Source of the DNA: Streptomyces fradiae ATCC 10745 = DSM 40063
GTDB taxonomy: Bacteria; Actinomycetota; Actinomycetes; Streptomycetales; Streptomycetaceae
Length of the DNA stretch: 64,000 bases
Reading direction: 5' to 3'
Assembly (NCBI RefSeq): GCF_008704425.1
Contig: NZ_CP023696.1
Span: 4,566,501-4,630,500, forward strand
Part shown: piece by piece, positions 34,784-43,711 of the stretch
How the letters are laid out: each line of letters starts with the position of its first letter
Position numbering within the stretch: the first letter of the stretch is position 1
The notes under the pieces: model-generated
Database searches by the model: none
Seen by the model: the letters and a program-made list of their open reading frames with translations, nothing else
Told to the model about the DNA's origin: nothing
Made by a program: the position numbers and the translations under genes

Positions 34784-35107
34784 TCAGTGCGAGGAGCCCG
34801 AGAGCTGGAGTCCGACCACGCCGACGACCACGAGCGAGATCGAGACGATCTTCAGCGTGGAGACCACGTCCCCGAGGAACACCATCCCGTACACGGCCGT
34901 CCCCGCCGCGCCGATCCCGGTCCACACCGCGTAGGCGGGCCCGACGTCCAGCCTGCGCAGCGCGAGCGTCAGCAGGCCGAAGCTGCCGAGGGCGAAGGCG
35001 GCGAAGGCGAGGGTCGGCCACAGCCGGGTGAAGCCGTGGGAGAGCTTCAGACAGACGGCGAACCCCGTCTCCAGCAGCCCGGCGACCACCACCAGCAGCC
35101 ACGCCAT
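34784..35107 (-). CDS. Small multidrug resistance (SMR) family transporter
   Basis: A 107-residue protein with four transmembrane helices. The conserved Glu of helix 1 is in VVAGLLETGFAVCLK, and the Gdx/SugE-like KLSHGFTRLWPT follows. The spacing AYAVWTGIGAAGTAVYG in helix 3 is family-typical. These dimeric proton-coupled exporters move guanidinium or quaternary cations; which one cannot be told. ATG 35107 has GGAGG upstream. No guanidine riboswitch was found in the 253-bp gap before it. Confidence 0.88.
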   Translation of the reverse strand: MAWLLVVVAGLLETGFAVCLKLSHGFTRLWPTLAFAAFALGSFGLLTLALRRLDVGPAYAVWTGIGAAGTAVYGMVFLGDVVSTLKIVSISLVVVGVVGLQLSGSSH

Positions 35108-35360
35108 CGTCCCTGCCTCCCACGCCGTCGCCGCCGGCCGGCGCACGGGCCGCCCGCCCGCGCCCGCTCCGTGAGCCGTGCGCGCCGCACCCCGTGCGCG
35201 CCGCACCCCGTGCGCGCCGTGCGGCGAGCGTACGCGCTCCCGGGCCGCGATCCCGGCAGACCGGCCGGACGTCCGGCGCGGCCGCCCGGCCGGCGACCCC
35301 GGCGGTACCGGCCCCGCCCCGGCGCGGCCGCCCGGCGAAGGGGGGGGAGAAGCGGGCGGA
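35108..35360. repeat. Intergenic region with 16-bp tandem repeat
   Basis: No gene. CGTGCGCGCCGCACCC occurs twice head-to-tail (35177-35192, 35193-35208) with a partial third copy to 35224; each unit can fold as a small hairpin. Could serve as terminator of rsgA, which ends upstream on this strand. Confidence 0.5.
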
Positions 35361-36371
35361 TCAGTCGCCCTCGTGCCGCTCCCGCGTGGCCAGCAGCCGC
35401 CGCAGCGAGTACAGCCGCGCCCGGTCCGCGTGGCCCTCCTCGACCCACGCGTCCAGCGCGCAGTCCGGCTCGTCGTGGCTGCACGCGCGCGGGCACCCCT
35501 CCGTGCCCGGCTCCAGGTCGGGGAAGGCGTGGATCACCCGCGAGGGGTCCACGTGGTTCAGCCCGAACGACCGCACGCCCGGCGTGTCGATCACCCACCC
35601 CCCGGCGCCCGCCAGCGGCAGCGCCAGCGCCGAGGTGGTGGTGTGCCGGCCGCGTCCCGTCACCGCGTTGACACGGCCCGTCGAACGGCGCCGCTCCTCG
35701 GGGACGAGCGCGTTGACCAGCGTCGTCTTGCCGACGCCCGAGTGCCCCACGAACGCCGTGGTCCGGCCCGCCAGATGCGCGCGCACCCGGTCGGCGGCGC
35801 CCCCGTCGTACAGCTCGTCGCGGCTGGTCACGACGTACGGGATGTCCAGCGCCCCGTACAGCTCCAGGAGCTTCTCGGGCGGGGCCAGGTCCGACTTGGT
35901 CAGCACCAGCAGCGGCTCCAGGCCGCCGTCGAACGCCGCGACCAGGCAGCGGTCGATCAGCCGGGGCCGGGGCTCCGGGTCGGCGAGCGCCGTGACGATG
36001 GCGAGCTGGTCGGCGTTGGCCACGACCACCCGCTCGTACGGGTCGTCGTCGTCCGCAGTGCGGCGCAGCACCGAACTGCGCTCGCCGATCCGCACGATCC
36101 GGGCGAGCGTGTCCTTCCCTCCCGACAGGTCGCCGACGAGGGACACCCGGTCGCCCACCACCGCCGCCTTGCGACCCAGCTCGCGGGCCTTCATGGCCAG
36201 CACCGTGCGGTCCTCCACCAGGCAGGTGATCCGCCCCCGGTCCACGGTGAGGACCATGCCGTCGGCGGCGTCCTCGTGCTTGGGGCGGATGCTGGTGCGG
36301 GGGCGGTTGCCCTTGCGGTTGGGGCGTACGCGTACGTCGTCCTCGTCGGCGTTCCTGCCGTAGCGGCGCAT
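35361..36371 (-). CDS. rsgA: Ribosome small subunit-dependent GTPase A
   Basis: A 336-residue circularly permuted GTPase. An N-terminal OB-like domain (about 35-110) precedes motifs in the permuted order: G4 LTKSDL (about 170), G1 GHSGVGKTTLVN (about 212-223), then G3 DTPG (about 268). A zinc knuckle C-x(4)-C-x-H-x(5)-C (CPRACSHDEPDC) is near the end. RsgA checks late 30S maturation. It starts five bp after aroA stops, indicating an operon. Confidence 0.94.
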   Translation of the reverse strand: MRRYGRNADEDDVRVRPNRKGNRPRTSIRPKHEDAADGMVLTVDRGRITCLVEDRTVLAMKARELGRKAAVVGDRVSLVGDLSGGKDTLARIVRIGERSSVLRRTADDDDPYERVVVANADQLAIVTALADPEPRPRLIDRCLVAAFDGGLEPLLVLTKSDLAPPEKLLELYGALDIPYVVTSRDELYDGGAADRVRAHLAGRTTAFVGHSGVGKTTLVNALVPEERRRSTGRVNAVTGRGRHTTTSALALPLAGAGGWVIDTPGVRSFGLNHVDPSRVIHAFPDLEPGTEGCPRACSHDEPDCALDAWVEEGHADRARLYSLRRLLATRERHEGD

Positions 36372-36376
36372 GGCGC

Positions 36377-37723
36377 TCAGTCCTCGATCGCGAGCATCTC
36401 GGTCCACATCTGGGGGAAGTCCGGCAGGGTCTTGGCGGTCGTCGCCACGTTCTCCACGCGCACGCCGTCGACGGCGAGGCCGATCAGCGCGCCGGCCGTC
36501 GCCATCCGGTGGTCGTGGTACGTGTGGAACACGCCGCCGCGCAGCGGGCGGGGCCGGATGCGCAGCCCGTCCTCGGTCTCCGTCACGTCGCCGCCCAGGG
36601 CGTTGATCTCCCGGGTGAGCGCCGCCAGCCGGTCCGTCTCGTGCAGCCGCAGGTGCGCCACGCCGCGCAGCGTGGACGGCGAGTCCGCGAGCGCGGCCAC
36701 GGCGGCGATGCCCGGCGTCAGCTCGCCCACCTCGCCGAGGTCCACGTCGATACCGCGGATCCGACCCGAACCGGTGAAGGTGAGACCGGCGTCCGTCAGC
36801 TCGCAGGAACCACCCATCTCGGTGAAGATCTCCCGCAGCGCGTCGCCCGGCTGCGTCGTCCGCGCCGGCCAGTCCGGGATCGTCACCCGGCCGCCCGTCA
36901 CCAGCGCCGCCGCCAGGAACGGCTGGGCGTTCGACAGGTCCGGCTCGATCACCAGGTCGCGGCCGAGCAGCGCCGACGGGGAGACCCGCCACACGTTCGG
37001 CTCGCCGCCCGTCTCCGGCTCGTCCACCTGCGCGCCGACGGCCCGCAGCATGTCGACCGTCATCCGGATGTGCGGCATCGACGGCAGGCGCGGCCCGGTG
37101 TGCCGCACCTCCACGCCCTGGTTGAAGCGCGGCGCCGACAGCAGCAGCGCGCTGACGAACTGCGACGACGACGAGGCGTCGATGTCCACCTTGCCGCCGT
37201 CCAGGGCGCCCCCGCCGTGCACGGTCATCGGCAGCGCGCCCCGCCCGCCGTCGTCGATCCGGGCGCCCAGCGCGCGCAGCGCGTCGATCACCCCGTGCAG
37301 CGGGCGCTCGTGCGACCGGGCGTCGCCGTCGAAGTGGACCGGGCCGTCCGCCAGCGTCGCCACCGGCGGCAGGAAGCGCATGACCGTGCCCGCGTTGCCC
37401 ACGTCCACCGACGCCGGGCCGTGCAGCCCCGCCGGGATCACCCGCCACGCCTCGCCCCGCCCGTCGGGGGCGCCCGCGGCGGTCGAGCTGGACGACACCG
37501 TCTCCTCGATGCCGACGCCCAGCGCGCGCAGCGCCTCCGCCATCAGCAGGGTGTCGCGGGACCGCAGCGGACGGCGCAGCCAGCCCGGCTCGGAGGCGAG
37601 GGCGGCCAGGACCAGAGCGCGGTTCGTGACCGACTTGGAACCGGGCACGGAGACGGTCGCGTCGACCGGGCCGCTCGCGTGCGGGGCCGGCCAGAGGTCA
37701 AGGTGGGCGGGGGTATCGGTCAT
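36377..37723 (-). CDS. aroA: 3-phosphoshikimate 1-carboxyvinyltransferase (EPSP synthase)
   Basis: A 448-residue EPSP synthase. PEP/shikimate-3-phosphate motifs are present: GSKSVTNRALVLAAL near residue 31, NAGTVMRF near 114, DGDARSHERP near 135, LHETDRL near 360 and YHDHRMA near 403. It catalyses the sixth step of the shikimate pathway in the cytosol. ATG 37723 gives the family start; a second frame extension upstream adds only three residues. Lies between the M50 protease and rsgA on one strand. Confidence 0.95.
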   Translation of the reverse strand: MTDTPAHLDLWPAPHASGPVDATVSVPGSKSVTNRALVLAALASEPGWLRRPLRSRDTLLMAEALRALGVGIEETVSSSSTAAGAPDGRGEAWRVIPAGLHGPASVDVGNAGTVMRFLPPVATLADGPVHFDGDARSHERPLHGVIDALRALGARIDDGGRGALPMTVHGGGALDGGKVDIDASSSSQFVSALLLSAPRFNQGVEVRHTGPRLPSMPHIRMTVDMLRAVGAQVDEPETGGEPNVWRVSPSALLGRDLVIEPDLSNAQPFLAAALVTGGRVTIPDWPARTTQPGDALREIFTEMGGSCELTDAGLTFTGSGRIRGIDVDLGEVGELTPGIAAVAALADSPSTLRGVAHLRLHETDRLAALTREINALGGDVTETEDGLRIRPRPLRGGVFHTYHDHRMATAGALIGLAVDGVRVENVATTAKTLPDFPQMWTEMLAIED

Positions 37724-37750
37724 AGCCCTCACTTTAGTGGCCCGGGCAGG

Positions 37751-38455
37751 TCACAGACCGAGCAGCCAGCGGCCACCGCCGATCAGCGACGAGAGCGACA
37801 CCGCGTGGAAGAGGAACACCCACGCCCCCGCGGGCGCGTGCGTCAGCCGGGCGAGCTGGTCCGCGTCCGAGTCCCGCGCCTCCCCGCGCCGCCGCTTCGC
37901 CTGCAGTTCGAACACCGGCCGCACCCCGCCCAGCAGCAGGAACCACACCGCCGCGTACGCGAACGCCGCCTGCACCCCGGGGTCCGTCAGCCACGACACC
38001 AGCAGGAACGCCCCGCCCGTCACCACGACCGACAGCACCCCGTACGCGTTGCGCACCATCAGCAGCATCAGGATCAGCAGCGCCGTGGCCACCCACAGCA
38101 GCAGCGTGATCCGGTGCGCGGCCAGCAGCCACGCCCCGCCCAGGCCCAGCAGCGACGGCGCCGTGTACCCGGCGGCGGCCGTCAGGATCATGCCGGGACC
38201 GGTCGGCCTGCCCCGGCTCACCGTCAGCCCGCTGGTGTCCGAGTGCAGCCGGATCGCCTCCAGGCGCCGCCCGGTGAGCAGCGCCACCAGGCCGTGGCCG
38301 CCCTCGTGGGCGATGGTCACCGCGTTCCGCGCCGGCCGCCACAGCAGGTTCGGCACCGTCACCAGCAGCGCGGCCAGCCCGGTCGCCACCACCAGCCACA
38401 GCTCGGGCGCGGGCTGGGTGCCCAGGACATCGTCGAGGATCTTCGTGGTGGCCAT
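37751..38455 (-). CDS. M50 family integral membrane metalloprotease-like protein
   Basis: A 234-residue membrane protein with about six transmembrane segments. HEGGHGLVALLTGRR (about 50) carries an HExxH zinc motif inside a helix, as in site-2-type proteases; the second metal ligand motif is not obvious. It resembles actinobacterial M50B-like proteins of unknown substrate. Divergent from the SRAP gene with only 48 bp between starts. Confidence 0.82.
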   Translation of the reverse strand: MATTKILDDVLGTQPAPELWLVVATGLAALLVTVPNLLWRPARNAVTIAHEGGHGLVALLTGRRLEAIRLHSDTSGLTVSRGRPTGPGMILTAAAGYTAPSLLGLGGAWLLAAHRITLLLWVATALLILMLLMVRNAYGVLSVVVTGGAFLLVSWLTDPGVQAAFAYAAVWFLLLGGVRPVFELQAKRRRGEARDSDADQLARLTHAPAGAWVFLFHAVSLSSLIGGGRWLLGL

Positions 38456-38503
38456 CTGGCGAAGGGCTCCGGTGCGGCTCGGGGACGTGGCAGGGTGGGC
38501 GGT

Positions 38504-39319
38504 ATGTGCGGACGTTACGCGGCCAGCCGGAGGCCAGAGGACCTCGTCGGCGTCTTCGGCATAGAGAAGTGGGAGCCGAAGGAGGCTCTGGAGCCCGACT
38601 GGAACATCGCCCCGACCAAAGAGGTGTACGCGGTGCTCGACCGTCCTGTGAAGGACGCCGCCACGCCCCGCCCGGTTCGCCAGCTGCGCGTCCTGAGGTG
38701 GGGACTGGTGCCGTCCTGGGCGAAGACCCCCGAGGGCGCCGCGCGGATGATCAACGCGCGGGCGGAGACCGTCCACGAGAAGCCCGCCTTCCGCCGCGCC
38801 TTCGCCGCCCGGCGCTGCGTCCTCCCCGCCGACGGCTACTACGAGTGGGTCACCGGCGGCGACGAGCGGCGCCTGGAGGTCGAGGGGCGCAGGAAGCGGC
38901 CCCGCAAGCAGCCGTACTTCGTCACGCCCGCCGACGGCACGGTCTTCGCGATGGCCGGGCTGTACGAGTTCTGGCGCGACCCGGCGCTGCCGCCGGACCA
39001 CGCGAACGCCTGGTGGGCGACCTGCTCGGTGATCACCACCGAGGCCGAGCGGAGCCCCCTGGGCGTCGCCCCCGCCGAAGGGCCCCGGTCGCTCGCCGAC
39101 ATCCACCCCCGGATGCCGCTGATGCTCACCGAGGACCGGTGGGACGCCTGGCTCGACCCGGCCCGCACCGACCCGGAGGAGCTGCGTGCCCTCCTCGCCC
39201 CGCCGCCCGGCGGGCTGATGCGGGCGTACCCGGTCTCCACGGCCGTCAGCAACGTCCGCAACAACGGCCCCGAGCTGCTCACCGAACTGGAGGCCCCGGA
39301 GGAGGGCACCCTCTTCTGA
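38504..39319 (+). CDS. SOS response-associated peptidase (SRAP/YedK-HMCES family)
   Basis: A 271-residue SRAP protein. MCGRY at the N-terminus exposes catalytic Cys2 after Met removal; WGLVPSW, INARAET, PADGYYEW and the His in ADIHPRMP complete the active site. SRAP proteins form thiazolidine crosslinks with abasic sites in single-stranded DNA, shielding them during replication. CAGGGT (38491-38496) ends seven nt before the ATG, so translation may be leaderless. Confidence 0.93.
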   Translation: MCGRYAASRRPEDLVGVFGIEKWEPKEALEPDWNIAPTKEVYAVLDRPVKDAATPRPVRQLRVLRWGLVPSWAKTPEGAARMINARAETVHEKPAFRRAFAARRCVLPADGYYEWVTGGDERRLEVEGRRKRPRKQPYFVTPADGTVFAMAGLYEFWRDPALPPDHANAWWATCSVITTEAERSPLGVAPAEGPRSLADIHPRMPLMLTEDRWDAWLDPARTDPEELRALLAPPPGGLMRAYPVSTAVSNVRNNGPELLTELEAPEEGTLF

Positions 39320-39329
39320 CGGCGACCGG

Positions 39330-39720
39330 GGCCGGCCGCCTTCGGCCCCGTGCCCGTGCCCCGGCCCCGTGCCCCGGTCCGGGCACGGGCAACGCCATGG
39401 CGGGCACCGGCACGCGGTACCGGCACGGGCGCCGGCTCCGGGCACCGGCCACGTACCGGCACCGGGCACCGGCACAGCCGCGGGCACCGTCCGGCGGCAC
39501 CGGCACCGGCACCGGCACCGGCACACGTACCGGCACACGTACCGGCACCAGGCACCGGGCACCGGCACCGGGCATCGGCACACGTATCGGCACCAGGCAC
39601 CGGGCACCGGCACCGGGCATCGGCACCGGCACACGTACCGGCACCAGGCACCGGGCACCGGCACCGGGACACGTACCGGCACCGGCACCGGCACCGGGCA
39701 CCGGGATCCGCCGCAGTGCC
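39330..39720. repeat. GGCACC-rich hexanucleotide repeat tract
   Basis: About 390 bp made almost entirely of CACCGG/GGCACC hexamers with interspersed CACACGTAC and CACCAGGCACCGGG units, the higher-order block recurring around 39530-39680. No gene is supported: frames give only Pro/Val/Arg/Gly dipeptide repeats. It lies between the SRAP and hydrolase genes. Confidence 0.8.
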
Positions 39721-39768
39721 GGGCGGGGCGGGTGCGCCCGCGGGGGCGGCCCGCGCGAGGATGGGGCG

Positions 39769-40410
39769 GTGACACAGACCGAGACCATTCCCACCGGGGC
39801 CGGCGACGCGCGGATCACCTGGTACGCCGCCGGGAGCGGCGCCCGGTTCGTCGTCGCCCTCGGCCACGGCGCCGGGGGCGGGATCGAGGCCCGCGACCTC
39901 CAGGCCCTCGCCGCCCGCCTGCCGGAGGCCGCCGCGGCCACCGTCGCCCTCGTCGAGCAGCCCTGGCGGGTCGCGGGGAGGAAGCTGGCGCCCGCCCCGA
40001 AGACCCTCGACGCGGCCTGGCGGGACCTGTGGCCCGCCCTGCGCGCGCCCGGCCTGCCCGTGGTCGCCGGAGGGCGCAGCGCCGGGGCGCGCGTGGCCTG
40101 CCGCACCGCCCGCGACCTGGGCGCCCACGCCGTGCTCGCCCTGGCGTTCCCGCTGCACCCGCCGGGCAGGCCCGAGAAGACCCGTTCGGACGAGCTGGCG
40201 GGCACCGGTCTGCCCACGCTCGTCGTCCAGGGCGGCAACGACCCCTTCGGGAGGCCCGCCGAGTTCCCGGAGGGCGCCCACCGGCTGGTCGAGGTGGCGT
40301 GGGCCGACCACTCCTTCGCCGTGCCCAAGCGGGCCGCGACGACCCAGGAGGACGCCCTGAGGACCGTCACCGACGGCGTCGCGCGGTGGCTGCGGGGCCT
40401 GCCCGCCTGA
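39769..40410 (+). CDS. Alpha/beta-hydrolase (KANL3/Tex30-like)
   Basis: A 213-residue single-domain alpha/beta-hydrolase. GHGAGGG near residue 33 is the oxyanion region, GGRSAGARVA near 103 is the nucleophile elbow (Ser), and the Asp/His of the triad are likely NDPF and WADHSF near the C-terminus. The substrate is unknown. GTG 39769 is preceded by GAGGAT (39757-39762) at six nt, fitting leaderless initiation. Confidence 0.85.
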   Translation: MTQTETIPTGAGDARITWYAAGSGARFVVALGHGAGGGIEARDLQALAARLPEAAAATVALVEQPWRVAGRKLAPAPKTLDAAWRDLWPALRAPGLPVVAGGRSAGARVACRTARDLGAHAVLALAFPLHPPGRPEKTRSDELAGTGLPTLVVQGGNDPFGRPAEFPEGAHRLVEVAWADHSFAVPKRAATTQEDALRTVTDGVARWLRGLPA

Positions 40411-40448
40411 CCGGCCGCCGATCCCCGGCCGCCGCTTCCGCACCACCG

Positions 40449-40474
40449 GGAATGGGCGGCCGGTGCCCGCTGTT
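40449..40474 (+). promoter_or_regulatory. Sigma-R-dependent promoter of sigR (sigRp2-like)
   Basis: GGAAT (40449-40453), exactly 18 bp, then GTT (40472-40474) is a perfect match to the sigma-R consensus. It would produce the transcript that includes the long start codon at 40533, giving positive feedback as in S. coelicolor. Confidence 0.85.
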
Positions 40475-40532
40475 GTCACCATCGTCGGTGAACGACATCA
40501 CGACATTCAGGCCAGGAGAGGGAGTCCGTCGC

Positions 40533-40718
40533 ATGGGTTCGACCATCTGCCCGAACCGGTCGCGCGCCACCGAGCTGGACTGGACGGTGCTGTCCGGGCC
40601 GGCGGCCGGGTCCGTGCGGGTGACGGGCGAGACGAATCGAAGGGGAACGCCGGCGGAGGGTCGACTATCCTCCGATTCGAGCGGGTCCGCACTCGGTCTC
40701 GCCGCGGCTCTGGAGGAG
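40533..40718 (+). other. In-frame 5' extension of sigR (sigma-R prime isoform)
   Basis: An ATG with a strong AGGAGAGGGAG upstream (40514-40524) opens 62 extra codons in frame with sigR. S. coelicolor makes a longer, unstable sigma-R prime from the induced transcript, degraded by Clp protease as a feedback device. The extension here (GSTICPNRSRATELDW to LAAALEE) is Ser/Thr/Gly/Ala-rich. Confidence 0.65.
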
Positions 40719-41387
40719 GTGGGTCCGGTCACTGGGACCGACAGGGGGGCCGGCGAAGGCCCCGCGGAGACGGACGTGGAGACGGATGTCGAGCGCAACG
40801 CGCGCTTCGAGCGTGACGCCCTCGGCTACCTCGACCAGATGTACTCCGCCGCCCTGCGCATGACGCGGAACCCGGCGGACGCCGAGGACCTGGTGCAGGA
40901 GACGTTCGCCAAGGCGTACGGCTCGTTCCACCAGTTCCGCGAGGGCACCAACCTGAAGGCGTGGCTGTACCGCATCCTCACCAACACCTTCATCAACTCG
41001 TACCGCAAGAAGCAGCGCGAGCCGCAGCGCAGCGCGGCCGAGGAGATCGAGGACTGGCAGCTCGCCCGCGCCGAGTCGCACATGTCGACCGGTCTGCGGT
41101 CGGCCGAGTCCCAGGCGCTGGACCGCCTCCCCGACTCCGACGTGAAGTCGGCGCTCCAGGCGATCCCGGAGGAGTTCCGCATCGCCGTCTACCTGGCGGA
41201 CGTCGAGGGCTTTGCCTACAAGGAGATCGCGGACATCATGGGGACGCCCATCGGCACCGTGATGTCGCGACTCCACCGCGGGCGCCGCCAGCTGCGCGGC
41301 ATGCTCGAGGACTACGCCCGCGAGCGCGGCCTGGTCCCCGCGGGCGCCGGAGAGTCGACGGACGGACGGAAAGGCTCGGGCTCATGA
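40719..41387 (+). CDS. sigR: RNA polymerase sigma factor SigR (thiol-oxidative stress)
   Basis: A 222-residue group IV (ECF) sigma factor in its short form; a longer form starting at 40533 is also possible. Region 2 reads YLDQMYSAALRMTRNPADAEDLVQETFAKAY; region 4 reads AIPEEFRIAVYLADVEGFAYKEIADIMGTPIGTVMSRLHRGRRQLR. These closely fit sigma-R, which directs mycothiol, thioredoxin and protein-quality-control genes after disulfide stress. It overlaps rsrA by ATGA, and a perfect sigma-R promoter lies upstream. Confidence 0.95.
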   Translation: MGPVTGTDRGAGEGPAETDVETDVERNARFERDALGYLDQMYSAALRMTRNPADAEDLVQETFAKAYGSFHQFREGTNLKAWLYRILTNTFINSYRKKQREPQRSAAEEIEDWQLARAESHMSTGLRSAESQALDRLPDSDVKSALQAIPEEFRIAVYLADVEGFAYKEIADIMGTPIGTVMSRLHRGRRQLRGMLEDYARERGLVPAGAGESTDGRKGSGS

Positions 41388-41683
41388 GCTGCGGAGAGCC
41401 GCACGAGACGGACTGCTCGGAGGTCTTGGACCACCTCTACGAGTTCCTCGACCGGGAGATGCCCGACAGCGACTGCACCAAGTTCGAGGTGCACTTCGAG
41501 GAGTGCTCCCCGTGCCTGGAGAAGTACGGGCTCGAGCAGGCCGTGAAGAAGCTCGTCAAGCGGTGCTGCGGGCACGACGACGTACCGACGGACCTGCGCG
41601 CCAAGGTCATGGGGCGGATCGAGATGATCCGCGCCGGGGAGCCGGTCCCCGGCGAGGACGTCTCCGCCGCCGCCCAGGAGTGA
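41384..41683 (+). CDS. rsrA: Redox-sensitive zinc anti-sigma factor RsrA
   Basis: A 99-residue ZAS-family anti-sigma factor. The zinc motif H37-x3-C41-x2-C44 is in HFEECSPC, and Cys11 (ETDCSEV) is the further zinc/redox Cys; Cys3, Cys31, Cys61 and Cys62 are also present, matching the S. coelicolor residue numbering I recall. Reduced zinc-RsrA sequesters SigR; disulfide formation releases it. The ATG overlaps the sigR stop. Confidence 0.95.
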   Translation: MSCGEPHETDCSEVLDHLYEFLDREMPDSDCTKFEVHFEECSPCLEKYGLEQAVKKLVKRCCGHDDVPTDLRAKVMGRIEMIRAGEPVPGEDVSAAAQE

Positions 41684-41704
41684 CGGCACCCGATACGACA
41701 TGAG

Positions 41705-41746
41705 GACGGGGCGCCGCCGCGGGACACACCGGGGCGGCGCCCCGTC
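41705..41746 (+). terminator. Terminator after sigR-rsrA
   Basis: A 14-bp stem (GACGGGGCGCCGCC and complement) with a 14-nt loop, followed by a short T run at 41755-41758. Confidence 0.8.
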
Positions 41747-41872
41747 CACGCGTGTTTTCACCCGAAGGTGCTAATCGGGTCGGACCCGCCGCCACGGGCA
41801 CACCCGCTCGTTAGCCTGCCAGCCAGACGCTCGGTCCGGGCGAACGGGAGGCGAACGGAAGGCGGAGGGGTC

Positions 41873-43711
41873 GTGGCGGGCATTCCGGTGGCGGCGCGCG
41901 TGTACCTCGCCTGCGCCGCGCTGGGCGCCACCGCCTGCACGCTCCCGGCCCTCGCCCCCGGCTCCTCCCCGCGCCCCTGGGGAACGGCCGCGCTCCTCGC
42001 CGGGCTGTACGCGTTCTGCACCTCCCCGGCCGGCAGCCGCCTCACCGCGGTCCCCGCGCGCCCTGCGCACCCCGGGAGTCCGGTGTTCCCCGGGAGTCCG
42101 GTGCGCCCCGCGAGCCGCGTGAGCGCCGCGGGCGCCGCCGCTCCCGGCCCGCCGGGCGCCCCGGGCCGCCTCGACCCCCCGGGGAGCCCGGCGGCGGCCG
42201 GCGTCGCGTCCGGCCCCGCGGCCGACCGCGGCGGCGCCGCCGACGGCGGGGCGCCCGGCGGGGACGTCGGCCGGGAGGACGGCCTCGCCACGACCCGTGA
42301 CGCGTCCGCCGCCGCGTGCGGCTTCGCACTGCTCCTCGCCGCCGCGCTCCTGCTGCCGCCCTCCCTCGCCGCGCTCGCCGCCGTGCCCGGCGCGCTCCTC
42401 GCCCCCGTCGGCCCCCGGACCCCCGCCGCGCCCCGCCGTGTGTGGCGGGCCGCGCGGCAGGCCCTCGCGGTGTGGGCCGCCGCGCGGGCCGCCGCCCTCC
42501 TCGGCGGGCCCGCGGCCGTCGCCCCCGCTCCCGATCTGCCGTACGCGCTGCTCCCGGCGGGCGCGGCCGTCCTCGCGTACTGCGCCGCCCTCACCGCCCT
42601 CGACGGCGGCATCCTCGCCACCGCCGCGCGCGTGCCTCCCCGCGACGCCTGGCGCGGCCTGCTCGGCCGGTCGCTCGCCGCGCACACCGCGCACGGGCTC
42701 GTCGGGCTGGCCGCCGCCGTGCTGTGGCGCAGCCCGTACGGCTGGCCCGCCGCGCTGCTCACCCTGCTGCCCATGTACGTGACCGGCTGGGCGTTCGCCC
42801 AGCACCACCGGGAGCGCGCCGCCCACCTGGCCGCCGTACGGGCCCTCCTCCAGGCCGTCGACCTCAAGGACGCCTACACGCGCGGCCACAGCGAACGCGT
42901 CGGCCGCGCCTCCGTCCTGATCGGGCGGGAGCTCGGCATGGCAGAGGACCGGCTGGAGGTCCTCCGCCTCGCCGGCACCCTCCACGACGTCGGCAAGATC
43001 GGGGTCCCCACCCGCGTCCTCCGCAAGGACGGGCCGCTCACCCCGCAGGAGCGGCGGACCGTCGAACTGCACCCGGAGCACGGGCACGAGGTGGTGCGCG
43101 GCATCGGCTTCCTCGCCGAGGCGCGGACGGCGATCCTCCACCACCACGAGCGCCTCGACGGCAAGGGCTACCCGTACGGCCTGCGGGGCGCCGAGATCCC
43201 GGAGCCGGCGCGGGTCGTCGCGGTGGCCGACGCCTTCGACGCGATGACCTCGACCCGCTCCTACAGCCGCGCCCGCCCCGTGCCGGCGGCCCTCGCGGAG
43301 CTGGCCCGCTGCGCCGGGACCCAGTTCGACCCGGTGATGGTCCGCGCCCTCGCGACGGCGCTCGGCCGCCACGGCTGGCGGACGGCCGCCGCCTCCGGCG
43401 AACCCCCGCCCCCGCCGCCGCCCGCCCCGCCCGCACAGGCACCGGCGCCCGGCGCCGCGGCGGCCTGGCACGTCGGCTGCCCGTTCTGCCCGGCCGACCC
43501 GGAGGACGGCGGCGCGGGGGTCCGGACGGGGGCGCTCGGATTCGGTGCGGCCCCCGCGGAGCCGAGGGGGCGCGCGGGTGACGGGAGGCCGATCGCGCGG
43601 AGGCGCGGAGCGCCGGGCACGTTCGGACTCCCGGCGCAGGCGGGCGCCCCGGAGACGGAGCGAGCCGCGGAGAGAGGCACCGGCCGGCCCGGCGCGCCGG
43701 GGGAGCGGTGA
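41873..43711 (+). CDS. Membrane HD-GYP domain protein (putative c-di-GMP phosphodiesterase)
   Basis: A 612-residue protein: several hydrophobic helices in the first 330 residues interrupted by a Pro/Gly-rich segment, then an HD-GYP domain (about 335-500). GHSERVG, the LHDVGKIGVP metal motif, HPEHG, and HHHERLDGKGYPYGL with the intact GYP are all present, supporting c-di-GMP hydrolysis. A Pro-rich tail of about 110 residues contains CPFCPADPE. GTG 41873 has GGAGGGG upstream; TAGCCT (41812-41817) may be the -10. The stop overlaps the next start. Confidence 0.87.
   Translation: MAGIPVAARVYLACAALGATACTLPALAPGSSPRPWGTAALLAGLYAFCTSPAGSRLTAVPARPAHPGSPVFPGSPVRPASRVSAAGAAAPGPPGAPGRLDPPGSPAAAGVASGPAADRGGAADGGAPGGDVGREDGLATTRDASAAACGFALLLAAALLLPPSLAALAAVPGALLAPVGPRTPAAPRRVWRAARQALAVWAAARAAALLGGPAAVAPAPDLPYALLPAGAAVLAYCAALTALDGGILATAARVPPRDAWRGLLGRSLAAHTAHGLVGLAAAVLWRSPYGWPAALLTLLPMYVTGWAFAQHHRERAAHLAAVRALLQAVDLKDAYTRGHSERVGRASVLIGRELGMAEDRLEVLRLAGTLHDVGKIGVPTRVLRKDGPLTPQERRTVELHPEHGHEVVRGIGFLAEARTAILHHHERLDGKGYPYGLRGAEIPEPARVVAVADAFDAMTSTRSYSRARPVPAALAELARCAGTQFDPVMVRALATALGRHGWRTAAASGEPPPPPPPAPPAQAPAPGAAAAWHVGCPFCPADPEDGGAGVRTGALGFGAAPAEPRGRAGDGRPIARRRGAPGTFGLPAQAGAPETERAAERGTGRPGAPGER

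Noticed and set aside
35108..35360. Guanidine (ykkC-type) riboswitch before the SMR transporter
   Set aside because: None of the conserved motifs is present on the minus strand; only GC-rich repeats are seen.
39330..39720. CRISPR-like appearance of regularly repeated units
   Set aside because: Units are hexamer-derived and contiguous, without unique spacers, and no cas genes are nearby.
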